From Pseudomonas sp. FeN3W (lineage in GTDB: Bacteria > Pseudomonadota > Gammaproteobacteria > Pseudomonadales > Pseudomonadaceae), in contig CP136011.1 of the NCBI GenBank assembly GCA_030263805.2, positions 620,001 through 684,000 of the forward strand: a DNA stretch of 64,000 nucleotides, given 5' to 3'. This document shows positions 41,838 to 50,705 of the stretch, piece by piece. Position 1 is the stretch's first letter. Each line of letters starts with the position of its first letter. The position numbers were made by a program, and so were the translations under genes. Below the pieces are notes generated by a model. It worked only from the letters and a program-made list of their open reading frames with translations. It did not search any database and had not been told where the DNA came from.

Positions 41838-43295
41838 TTACCAGCGTGTCACGGACGAGCCAAGCGTCGGCGTGCTGTACTTGATTTCATAATGACCAGC
41901 GGGCTTGGAGCCGAAGGCTGGATTGTCGATGACACCGTCCGCCACCTTGTCGGACTTGACCTTTTCAAAGACAGCCTGATCAACGCGCTGACCCCAGCGA
42001 TTCGTGACTGAGATAGCGTTTGTTTCAACGTTCTCGACTTCACGATTGAACACCTTGCCGTTGCTATCAATCGCCTCCAGAACCACATAGTAGCGCTTGG
42101 TTCGGTCATTGTTTCTGGCAAAGCCAGATTCAACCCCTGGGCGATCAACGATCCTGATGCGCAGATCGGCGGACACGTACTCCTGAAGCGACTTGATTTT
42201 ATCAAGCGTCTGGTTAAAGCCCTTGGTGTTACCCGAGCGTGCATCCTGGCGCGCTGTTTCAATCAGTGCATTGAGCCGATTGGTGCCAGCCTGGTCTTTG
42301 AAGCCTGCGCCAAGGGTTGGTGCGACGTCATCAATCATGGCAAGCAGGGCTTTGCTGCTGTCTTTCAAAACAAGTGTGTCGTTGATCTTCTTGATCGAAT
42401 CCTGAGCCGATTTGCCTTGCCCCGACTTGATGCTCAAGAGGGTTCCAGCGCGCTGAGTGATGATGTCAGGCTCTTGCTTGTATTGACGATAGAGCTCAGA
42501 CGATTCCATCGCTTGAAAATCAAGATCGGCATTCACAAGGCTTTCGAGGTTTTTGCCTGCACTCTCCAGCTCCCCCGTCCGCTTGGCAATATCAGCCATA
42601 TAGGTCTTGCGGTTATTGAAATAACTGAGCCAGCGAGCCGATTCCGCTTCGAGCGTTTCCGTCGAACCATCTGGCTTGGCCAGTTCAAATTTTGAACCAG
42701 TATCAGAAGCGATTAATGAAGAGAGCTCGACCATATGATGACGAACTCCCTGCTTCATTGTCATCGCAAGGCCATTGGCATGCTGCATTTTTTCAATGGG
42801 TAGGGCTTCAAGCAGCGTGCCAGCATCTTGCGTAGCCTGGACTGCCTTGACCGTAACATCGGCGTTCTTTCGCCCAAACTGCTCAGCTTCGACAGTGAGC
42901 GCCTTCAGCTCAGCATCCACGCGAGACTTGTGAATAACAGTCCCGATGATAGGCGCACTGACCATAATCACAACAATGGCCGGTGCTGCCACGCTGATGA
43001 TTGCACGATACTTGAATGCACGCAGGTAAAGGCTGGCGATCTTTTGAGCCATCCATCCACCCTGAACACCCTTATAGGTGAAGCGGTTCTTTTCGTACGC
43101 CTCAATCCCAGCCTTGATCATCTCGGGCGTCACATCAGTGATGCCCTGGCGCTGATAGAATTCGGTCAGTGCTTTTTCAAGCTCAGCCCGAGATTCATGC
43201 TGATTCAGGTACTTCTCCATCGCCTGACGCTGATGCCGGTATTGATCGACCAGCAGAGCAACATTCATCGCGGCCTGGGTATTGAGGATGGTCAT
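41838..43295 (-). CDS. DUF6384-like membrane protein
   Basis: A 485-residue protein starting MTILNTQAAMNVALLVDQYR, with AAGAGAGA before the ATG. After an N-terminal cytoplasmic helical domain (MNVALLVDQYRHQRQAMEKY; ELEKALTEFYQRQGITDVTP) comes one membrane span, AIISVAAPAIVVIMVSAPII (about 97-116), then a long helical region and a C-terminal beta domain (RYYVVLEAIDSNGKVFNREV). The opening resembles proteins labelled DUF6384, which I recall next to proteins like the upstream gene in Pseudomonas genomes; this is from memory. Middle gene of the three-gene operon. Confidence 0.7.
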   Translation of the reverse strand: MTILNTQAAMNVALLVDQYRHQRQAMEKYLNQHESRAELEKALTEFYQRQGITDVTPEMIKAGIEAYEKNRFTYKGVQGGWMAQKIASLYLRAFKYRAIISVAAPAIVVIMVSAPIIGTVIHKSRVDAELKALTVEAEQFGRKNADVTVKAVQATQDAGTLLEALPIEKMQHANGLAMTMKQGVRHHMVELSSLIASDTGSKFELAKPDGSTETLEAESARWLSYFNNRKTYMADIAKRTGELESAGKNLESLVNADLDFQAMESSELYRQYKQEPDIITQRAGTLLSIKSGQGKSAQDSIKKINDTLVLKDSSKALLAMIDDVAPTLGAGFKDQAGTNRLNALIETARQDARSGNTKGFNQTLDKIKSLQEYVSADLRIRIVDRPGVESGFARNNDRTKRYYVVLEAIDSNGKVFNREVENVETNAISVTNRWGQRVDQAVFEKVKSDKVADGVIDNPAFGSKPAGHYEIKYSTPTLGSSVTRW

Positions 43296-43306
43296 CGTCG
43301 TCTCTC

Positions 43307-44473
43307 TTATTTAGCGTAGGCAGCTGTCTTGCCGACCAGCTGAGCAAAGCGCTGCTTGCCTTCTTCGGAGATGCGGGCCACTTCGTTGGCGTTTTGAGTC
43401 GCCTCGACGCGCAGCTCCTGAATCAGCTTGTAGCTACTTTCCTGGAAGTCGCCAACAGCATCAACCAGCTTCTTGATCGAATCGGCCTTGAGTCCTGGGC
43501 CATAACCGGCGCGCAGACCTTCCTCAAGCACGCGACCACCCATGCTAGCCAATTCTTCAAGGCCCTTGTTCATGCCATCTTTCATGGCATTGAGGGTTTG
43601 GGTGCCTTCATGCAGGCCCTGGGTCGAGTTGAATGCAGCCGCCTGGCCGGTGAAGACGATCTCGTTTGTAGCAAAGAAGGTTACGCCCTGGTTGTACAGG
43701 CGATTCTTGACCTGATTGGTCTGCTTCAGGCGAGCAAACACGAACTCGGAGGCGTTGTAGGCCACACGCAGTTGATCGGCCAGATCCTTGGCAATCTGAT
43801 AGCGTTCATCGACCAGCTGATGGGCGCGAATTTTCTCGTCGCGTGCCAGCTCCAGTTGAGAGCGTTCCTGATCAGAAACACCAACAGCTGTTTTTGTGTC
43901 CAAATCGCTCTGTGCGCTTTGAAGCTCAAGACGAGCCACTTCCAGCGCCTTGGTTGCATTCTCAAGCAGAACATGGGCTTGGCTTTCGGCGTCTTTCTGC
44001 GCAAAGCGGAAGTCGGCATAGGCATTGAGAATGCGCGTTTCACGATCCAGCTGACCGTGCAGGGACTTGGATACGTCCACATAGACCGTCTTGATCTTTT
44101 CGAAGCGCGCCGGGATGGTGCCCTTGCGCATGTCGCGCCATTTCATGGCCAGCTTGTCAAAGAAGCCGACCTTGCCGTTTTCGATGTACTTGAGCTGCTT
44201 ACCCGTGTCTTCGCGGATAGAGGTGAAGCTGGAGGTGATTACCTCATAGCGGTTGGCGACTTCCATGCCTGAAATCTGCTGGCGAACTACTTCATTGAAT
44301 ACACCCTGGCGAGCCAGCACCAGCGCAATGGACATGGCCTGATCGGAGCCGAATTCACTGACTTGAGCGATCAGGTTCTGAACAGGCAGGTCTTCCTGCT
44401 TCTCGGCCACGCCCAGCTGGGTGAGGGTGGAAACGGCCTGGTTGAGGTAGCTCAAGGCTTTGTTGCTGGACAT
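43307..44473 (-). CDS. Long helical protein, first gene of a three-gene operon
   Basis: A 388-residue protein starting MSSNKALSYLNQAVSTLTQL (ATG at 44473 with GAAGGAA upstream). It is nearly all helix: a cytoplasmic-looking N-terminal domain (GSDQAMSIALVLARQGVFNE, SFTSIREDTGKQLKYIENGK), a central coiled coil (ENATKALEVARLELQSAQSD) and a C-terminal helical region. TelA-like toxic-anion-resistance proteins have comparable architecture, but I cannot see enough specific similarity to assign it. Its promoter carries a perfect TTGACAG/CTGTCAA palindrome. Confidence 0.7.
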   Translation of the reverse strand: MSSNKALSYLNQAVSTLTQLGVAEKQEDLPVQNLIAQVSEFGSDQAMSIALVLARQGVFNEVVRQQISGMEVANRYEVITSSFTSIREDTGKQLKYIENGKVGFFDKLAMKWRDMRKGTIPARFEKIKTVYVDVSKSLHGQLDRETRILNAYADFRFAQKDAESQAHVLLENATKALEVARLELQSAQSDLDTKTAVGVSDQERSQLELARDEKIRAHQLVDERYQIAKDLADQLRVAYNASEFVFARLKQTNQVKNRLYNQGVTFFATNEIVFTGQAAAFNSTQGLHEGTQTLNAMKDGMNKGLEELASMGGRVLEEGLRAGYGPGLKADSIKKLVDAVGDFQESSYKLIQELRVEATQNANEVARISEEGKQRFAQLVGKTAAYAK

Positions 44474-44504
44474 GTGAAGATTCCTTCGGGGGTTGATGGG
44501 CGTA

Positions 44505-44533
44505 ATCATACGCATGAATTGACAGCCTGTCAA
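44505..44533 (-). promoter_or_regulatory. Promoter and palindromic operator of the 43307-44473 operon
   Basis: On the minus strand TTGACA (44533-44528) and TATGAT (44510-44505) have a 17-bp spacer, a near-consensus sigma-70 promoter. The -35 lies in the perfect palindrome TTGACAGGCTGTCAA (44519-44533), a likely operator. The 5' untranslated region to the ATG at 44473 is about 25 bases. Confidence 0.65.
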
Positions 44534-44728
44534 TAACAGCTGTTTTGCGAGGCAGGGGCTAGAATTCACCTGCGTGTGATGCATCCTTGTATTCGTGGTG
44601 ATGTGGAGCGCAGGCTAGTCAATAAGAGCATATAAGTTAAATTCATGCCATTTATTGAATTTAAAAACCATATATTGAAACAGCGTTGCTGCTTTGTTAA
44701 AGTCAGAGTACTTTGAAGGGTGAATCGC

Positions 44729-47700
44729 GTGAAAACTAAAATAATAAATTCCCTATTCATGCTTGTTGCGTTATTGGTGTGTTCTTATAGTGCTCAAGCA
44801 GAACTCATTTTTCAGAAATATGTCCCTGAGTTGAATTTTGGCAAGGGAGAGTATTTCGATGAAAAAGTGGATGCCGTCATCGTGGCGCCAAAAGGCTATA
44901 CGTGCCGCCTGCCGAGTAAGGATGGCTACTGCAAAATTCCTTTGATATGGCTTACCAATCTTGATCACCAGGCATCGCTCTGGAGAACCACTGATGATAA
45001 ATCCTTCAATGTCGCCTATGGATATGATGGCTTCGTTGAGGCTTATGTGCGTTATGAGCAGACACTGACCTATTCCCTGCATGACGGAAAGGAGCAGGGT
45101 GCCAGGCTACTGGATTCAGTTGACCTTACTGCCATATGGGACGGAACTGATGGATCAGCTCAGGAGAAGACGGGTGAATTATCCGCTTCCGAAAATGGTG
45201 ATTGTCAAATCTACACCGATATGGATTCATGCGAGGTAAGCCTAAGCTGGACAAGTCAAAACGTGGAGTCAGCCAGGGTCTGGCAAAGAACCTCCAAGGG
45301 GCTTGTTCCGATGGGGTCGGCCAAGAAATCTGGTTCGGTCGTAGGCTATGCCTTTGATTTCTCGACAGTGTATGAGCTTAGAGAGGGAGATTCCGAATCA
45401 GGCAGCGTGTTGTCAGCAACCGTCACCAAAGGCCACAGAGCAAAGCCTGTTACTGGCTCAATCACATTTCCCGATGGTAACAGCTGCATAACCAGCAAAG
45501 AGGTTGGGGTCTGCGAAGTCTATGTTGAGTGGACAACCAATGACGTAGGTCGGGTGTGGATGCGAGAGAAACCCTACTCATCGCTACGAACAGGAGGCAG
45601 CGACTTTGTTGAGGTTGGTCTGGATGGTGGCTTTATCGACTTGCGGCTTGGCGACAGTGGTGCGGGAGACATCCTGGCCAGGGAGCCGATCAAGGCGGTT
45701 ATTGGAGATCATAGTGGCTCCATGAGGGCCAAAGGTTCATCAGAGTGTGAGGCAGGATATCAGCGAGGTAGATGTACGCTTGAAGTCGATTACAGTGCTA
45801 CAGAGCGCGCGAGTATCTGGGATGATCGAACCAGAACGCTGGTAGCCGGTGGTTCAAAGTCTGGAACCGTTGAAGTGCCCGTCCTGAACCATGATGGCAT
45901 GGGCTCGACAGAAAACATTTACAGCCTACGTGTTCATGGCGGCGGGATACCTCGCTACTCGAATCCACTGCTGGCGCGCCTACGCTTGACTGCTACAAGG
46001 CCAATGCACACAGGGTCACTCACCCCTGTGCTTCGCGATAGCTGCAATATGCTCTATTCAAAAAATGAATGCAAAATTGCCGTGAAGGTTGAAACCACAT
46101 CACCATTGTCATCCATCTGGAATGCGCAAGGCCAGAGGTTGTGGAGCGGTCACAATCTCTCTACAGTTGAGGTGATGGTGCCGGCAGGACAATCTGAATT
46201 CCTGCTTCGTGAAGGTGATGATGTAACCAATGCCGTCCTATCGAAAATAACGCTCTCGGCCCTTCGCCCCAGCTATTTTACCCAGCTGTCCTCGGCGCCA
46301 AGCTGCACGTCCGACACATGGAATGGCTCCTGCACTATTACGATAACTGTTAATTCAAATACAACGTCGTCGCTCTATTATCGAGAAATTACAAATGAAA
46401 CCGAGGGGCAGTGGGCCTCATTCGCCACTGGCATTGCCAGTCGCCCCGTTGGTTTTGGTCGAAGCGGGATTACATCGAATAAGCGGTATCAGATCGAGGC
46501 CAGGCAGCATGCGAGCCCCTATGAGGTGTTGGACAGGATTGAAGTTGATGTAAACGTCAATGAACCACATTCATTAACCATGAAGTCAGTTTCACCCGTG
46601 GTGAAGCAAGGCTATCCATGCTCGACGTACTTTAACTCTACCTATTGTTCGGCAGGCGTCTATTTAACCTGGGATACTGATGCAAACAGGGTTACGCAAT
46701 GCTGGTATAGAAGTGATTCGAATACGCCGATGGCAAAAGAACTGGTTACCAGCACAACTGGAGCTATGGCCTCCAATACGAGGTATGGCTTTGAAGTGGG
46801 TGTTGAGTATGACCTGCATTTATTTGAGGGCGATGCTACGTGTCCTTCCAGGTCTTCCCTTGAGACAACAACACTTCGGCGCATGTGGTCGGCAAATGCC
46901 GGATCTGTGCGAGTCATGCCAGCTGCCCAAACCCCGGCAAGTATTGTCGAGGACACGTTAACCTGTCAGATAAGTTACACGGGTGCCGGAAGTTGTTCAG
47001 CCTCTATGAGCGTTTCACTATCTGCAATGGGGGCTGCAAATCACAGATCGTATCCTGGCTTGTATATCAGGAGGTCTGATAATGTATTTAGTTCAAATAA
47101 TCTCAGTAGTAACAACGGGAACTATTACAACTATACGGGGGTTATCCGTGAGGGTGAAAAGGATGTGGTGTTTGAACTAAGGGTGATGGAGGGTTCGGTC
47201 AAGAGCGAGTCTGATCCGATTGTGGACACGCTTATCATGAATCACACCATGCAGAAAGTAGTTGGCAATGTCATGCTCGGAAGAGTTTATTCTTATTCGA
47301 GATATTATAACACGACAGATTACACGAAATTGGCAAGCCCCTATTTCTTTAGCCGGGTATCTGAATCGAACAACTTTAGTGAGACTTCGGATGACTGTTT
47401 AATTCATATAGATGAATCAGAATGTAGTGCAACTATTTTTTCAAGACTTGGAACGTCAAGCAGTGCGGCCAGTGTGTTTATTGATGGAGAGTATAAAGGC
47501 AGTTTCTCATATGTGATTCCTGATTCAGCCGATTGGACGAGGGTGTCTTTAAGCATTGGATCTCACAAAGTCGAGCTGCGCGAAGGACTTGGGGAAGGTT
47601 CGTATAAGAATAAGCTTCTTGATTCGTTCAGTATTGAGGTGGCAAGGCCAGTTTATCAAGGTTATATAGCCAGGATGCCTGTTTTGCCCAATATCCCCTA

Positions 47701-49843
47701 TATAAACGCTCCTGTTGAGATTGAACTTCCTGTTCAATCTAACACCAGGGCTTGGTTGTACAATAAGAAAACCGGAGGCTTGATATGCGGTGTAAATAGT
47801 TGGTACACAGCTGAGTATTGGCAGAGTCATGGTAAAACTCTATGCAAAGTGACTTTGACTGAAGGTGATCACGAGTTTGAATTAAGGTCGCACAAAGATC
47901 CCATTGATTCTAACAATGTTATTTTCGATAGCTATTCATTCGAGTTGAGTCATGCGGAGCAAACTGCATCAGTCAAGCCGAATCAAACTTATCCGAGCAA
48001 CTTCAGTGAGTGCAACAGGACGTTCGCTAATTTTAGATGCTATATACACTTCAGCTATATTAACAAGTACGCCGTGCAGGATAGTAGCGCACTTTCCATT
48101 TGTGTTAAAACGGTAAATGGCACATACAGTAAGCGTTCAAGTTTGCTTGCCTACTCTGATAGATACTATAACGGCAGCTTTTTCCTTTACGAAGATAGTG
48201 CTACCGCAATGCTGGTCGATGGGCCAGCATGTCCATCATCAGAGTCAGATGAAGCGGGGAAGGTACTGGCGTCCTGGGAGGTCGCATCCAACCCGCCACT
48301 CAACACTATCAATGCGTACGTCACATCGTACCCAGGGTGGGTTACCACTAAATCAACAACAGATCCAGACTGGTCGGAGTGCCAGTTGCGATTTGAGGGT
48401 GATTATTGCACGTTCTCCATACGAGCCAATTACCCATTGCCAATGAATGAGCCAGGCCAAGAAGTTAAAGCTTATTTGGCGGTATTTTCTGATGCAGGGT
48501 ATGTGACCGGCTATCATAATGACTTTAATAATATAGCGTACAGCACTAGCTCGGCAGGTACGTATCACATAGTCTCGTGTCCGTCATCCAACGTTAAGAG
48601 CAGCACATGCTCCCGGACTGAGGCGCGCACGCTTGCTACTTTGAAAGTGCGGTATGCATTACCAGACTATACCGCCAGCATCGAAGCGCCTGATGGGGAT
48701 TATTGCCAGGCTGAATATAAGCAGAGCACGTGCAATATCCGCTTAAAAACAATCACAGACAGTGCAAACGTGAGGCTATATCGTGACGGAGAAATGGTTT
48801 CTGAAATAACAGGAAAAGTTGGCGACACTGTTTTCGCAGTGCCCGTAAAAGGTAAGGGTGAAACAACTGAATTTGTGGTGCGGGACGGTAAATCGTCAAC
48901 CGGTAGGATACTCGCAACCAAGATCATTACCGCTGAAACATATGATCCATCAAGGTTTGCGTTCAAGCACTCTCAGCGACCTGGAAGTCCCGATATATTG
49001 GGAGAGTACTGCTTTGTTTCTGGGTATGTGGCATCGGAAGAAACTAATGAGTGTAGTTTCACTATTGGCTACGAGTCAGACACTTCAACCAAGTATTTAA
49101 AAGTGGTAAAAGGCGATGGGGCAGGTGGATCAGCAGTTGAGATCAGTGGAAATGGCTCCTTTGTTGCAAAAATGAGTGCCTCTGTCATGCCTTTTGCATT
49201 GTTTGAGTCCTATAAGTATGTTGCTTACCAGGCCGAAGTCTACTCAGATAAAGAGCTTACTCAGCTAATGGACGTTGTGAGTGTTTATCAGCGCAACACG
49301 GTATTTGATGAAAGATCACTTGTCGTTGCTGGGGCTTCATATGCAGTCTCTAACATCAGAGTCAGTACATCAAGCTGTGGTTACTCATGCACCACTTATT
49401 ACTTCCTGACCACAGATAGTGGCAAGGGTGTTGCTCTGTACGCTAGCCCAAAAGAGGCAGATGATCTTGTGCTGAAAACGCCTGAGCGCTGTTCCCAGGC
49501 TCAGCGCCAGCCATTTAGCTCAAGGGTATGCAATGTGATGGGTTATGGCGTAGCGACCAAGACCATAGCAGCAGGCAGCCAATCAAGCTTTACAATAGGT
49601 TACTCTGGTGAACAAAGGGTCAAGCGGATCTTTTACTCAGTAAATAGCGATCCCGCTAATTTCGCCGACCCCACCTATACGTTGAATGGTGTTGTTAGGC
49701 CCCTCCTGATGGACGGAGGTTGGCATTACATTGATATGAATGATGAAACATCGGCAAGCATTGCAATTTCGGCAATCAATATCACTTCAGTTTCGCAACA
49801 GCTGCGGGTGAACCTGGTGGCAGAGTACTACACCGAGCACTAG
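44729..49843 (+). CDS. Giant exported Cys-pair repeat protein 1
   Basis: A 1704-residue protein from a GTG at 44729 (GAAGGG eight bases upstream), starting MKTKIINSLFMLVALLVCSY with cleavage expected after AQA; the paralogue at 50706 also begins MKTK. The mature protein is a tandem array of about fourteen domains of roughly 90-130 residues. Each opens with Cys-x8-Cys (for example CRLPSKDGYC, CQIYTDMDSC, CITSKEVGVC, CNMLYSKNEC), followed by alternating strands with a conserved Trp and often F/Y-x-LREG and ARPxYxG near the end. A distinct C-terminal domain contains VRPLLMDGGWHYIDM. This looks like a beta-rich surface or extracellular filament protein with one disulfide per domain. No family recognised. 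Confidence 0.85.
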   Translation: MKTKIINSLFMLVALLVCSYSAQAELIFQKYVPELNFGKGEYFDEKVDAVIVAPKGYTCRLPSKDGYCKIPLIWLTNLDHQASLWRTTDDKSFNVAYGYDGFVEAYVRYEQTLTYSLHDGKEQGARLLDSVDLTAIWDGTDGSAQEKTGELSASENGDCQIYTDMDSCEVSLSWTSQNVESARVWQRTSKGLVPMGSAKKSGSVVGYAFDFSTVYELREGDSESGSVLSATVTKGHRAKPVTGSITFPDGNSCITSKEVGVCEVYVEWTTNDVGRVWMREKPYSSLRTGGSDFVEVGLDGGFIDLRLGDSGAGDILAREPIKAVIGDHSGSMRAKGSSECEAGYQRGRCTLEVDYSATERASIWDDRTRTLVAGGSKSGTVEVPVLNHDGMGSTENIYSLRVHGGGIPRYSNPLLARLRLTATRPMHTGSLTPVLRDSCNMLYSKNECKIAVKVETTSPLSSIWNAQGQRLWSGHNLSTVEVMVPAGQSEFLLREGDDVTNAVLSKITLSALRPSYFTQLSSAPSCTSDTWNGSCTITITVNSNTTSSLYYREITNETEGQWASFATGIASRPVGFGRSGITSNKRYQIEARQHASPYEVLDRIEVDVNVNEPHSLTMKSVSPVVKQGYPCSTYFNSTYCSAGVYLTWDTDANRVTQCWYRSDSNTPMAKELVTSTTGAMASNTRYGFEVGVEYDLHLFEGDATCPSRSSLETTTLRRMWSANAGSVRVMPAAQTPASIVEDTLTCQISYTGAGSCSASMSVSLSAMGAANHRSYPGLYIRRSDNVFSSNNLSSNNGNYYNYTGVIREGEKDVVFELRVMEGSVKSESDPIVDTLIMNHTMQKVVGNVMLGRVYSYSRYYNTTDYTKLASPYFFSRVSESNNFSETSDDCLIHIDESECSATIFSRLGTSSSAASVFIDGEYKGSFSYVIPDSADWTRVSLSIGSHKVELREGLGEGSYKNKLLDSFSIEVARPVYQGYIARMPVLPNIPYINAPVEIELPVQSNTRAWLYNKKTGGLICGVNSWYTAEYWQSHGKTLCKVTLTEGDHEFELRSHKDPIDSNNVIFDSYSFELSHAEQTASVKPNQTYPSNFSECNRTFANFRCYIHFSYINKYAVQDSSALSICVKTVNGTYSKRSSLLAYSDRYYNGSFFLYEDSATAMLVDGPACPSSESDEAGKVLASWEVASNPPLNTINAYVTSYPGWVTTKSTTDPDWSECQLRFEGDYCTFSIRANYPLPMNEPGQEVKAYLAVFSDAGYVTGYHNDFNNIAYSTSSAGTYHIVSCPSSNVKSSTCSRTEARTLATLKVRYALPDYTASIEAPDGDYCQAEYKQSTCNIRLKTITDSANVRLYRDGEMVSEITGKVGDTVFAVPVKGKGETTEFVVRDGKSSTGRILATKIITAETYDPSRFAFKHSQRPGSPDILGEYCFVSGYVASEETNECSFTIGYESDTSTKYLKVVKGDGAGGSAVEISGNGSFVAKMSASVMPFALFESYKYVAYQAEVYSDKELTQLMDVVSVYQRNTVFDERSLVVAGASYAVSNIRVSTSSCGYSCTTYYFLTTDSGKGVALYASPKEADDLVLKTPERCSQAQRQPFSSRVCNVMGYGVATKTIAAGSQSSFTIGYSGEQRVKRIFYSVNSDPANFADPTYTLNGVVRPLLMDGGWHYIDMNDETSASIAISAINITSVSQQLRVNLVAEYYTEH

Positions 49844-50030
49844 ACCTGACGATCCTCTCGCTCATGGGCGGAGGATCTGCTCTCCAGCCCGAAAGGTCTT
49901 TACCTGCAAGATGACGGAATATTGATTAGCGCACTAATGAATTGAACTTAAAATAGAATTTAATTAAGCTTATTGAAATTTGAGTTTTGGTCGCCTTATG
50001 AATGTAGGGCCATATTTTTGAGAGTTTCTG

Positions 50031-50702
50031 ATGAGCGAGAGTAACAAGGCATCGAACATAGTCGAAGAGATCGTAAGCAGGCACGCGAAAAAATCGTTGT
50101 ATAAGATTTTGGCGGCAATCTTGTTTTCGGCAGTGGCGTCATCCTGCTTTTTACGGCTGTCACTATCTGATGAGCCGAAGTCAGCACCAGTAGCTGAGCA
50201 GGTGCAGAAGACAAATGGGGGCGCCGATGAACCCGTGGTGCAGTTCGATACCAAGCAAAAGCTTATCGGATACATCAATGCTGTGATGTCCAAGCCTATT
50301 TCGGATGACGAGGTGGCTATGGATTTTGCTTTCGGCTTGCTCCATCGCCGCCCGGCTGAGGCATGGGGCCTGGCCAATGACAAGCGGATTGAGCTCGATA
50401 TTCAGGATCTTCAAGACGCGCAAACGCTGCTGAATGCATTTAACCATTACACAGTGATGCTGGATGTAGCGCCCGCACAGGCCCGCTGGGCTGAGGAGTC
50501 TGTGCTGGCAGAGCTGTCGAAGGACGTATCGCAATCAAAGGATAAGCTTGCCATCCTGACCCAGGTATCAAGCTTCATTGACCTTTGGACAACCTATTAC
50601 CAGGCAACCCCGGCAACAGATGAGCAGCGGTACGCCAAAAACCTTTACGCCCAGCGCGCCAAAGAGAAGATCTTGTCGCGCCTTGATTCAAACCGGATGT
50701 AA
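50031..50702 (+). CDS. Single-pass membrane protein between the two giant genes
   Basis: A 223-residue protein starting MSESNKASNIVEEIVSRHAK. One membrane span (LYKILAAILFSAVASSCFLR, about 23-43) leads to a periplasmic helical domain ending ...YAQRAKEKILSRLDSNRM. It is related to the protein at 56252-57046: same MSES start, same topology, and matching C-terminal ends (AK/MSERILxRLDxx). It ends three bases before the second giant gene, so it is cotranscribed and probably helps export, anchor or regulate the giants. Confidence 0.75.
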   Translation: MSESNKASNIVEEIVSRHAKKSLYKILAAILFSAVASSCFLRLSLSDEPKSAPVAEQVQKTNGGADEPVVQFDTKQKLIGYINAVMSKPISDDEVAMDFAFGLLHRRPAEAWGLANDKRIELDIQDLQDAQTLLNAFNHYTVMLDVAPAQARWAEESVLAELSKDVSQSKDKLAILTQVSSFIDLWTTYYQATPATDEQRYAKNLYAQRAKEKILSRLDSNRM

Positions 50703-50705
50703 TGT

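Noticed and set aside
41000..44272. Several long rightward frames opposite the 40454-44473 operon
   Set aside because: They are mirror frames of well-supported coiled-coil genes with good ribosome-binding sites on the other strand.
43307..44473. telA (tellurite resistance) assignment
   Set aside because: Length and helical content fit, but I could not see TelA-specific segments, so the gene is left unnamed.
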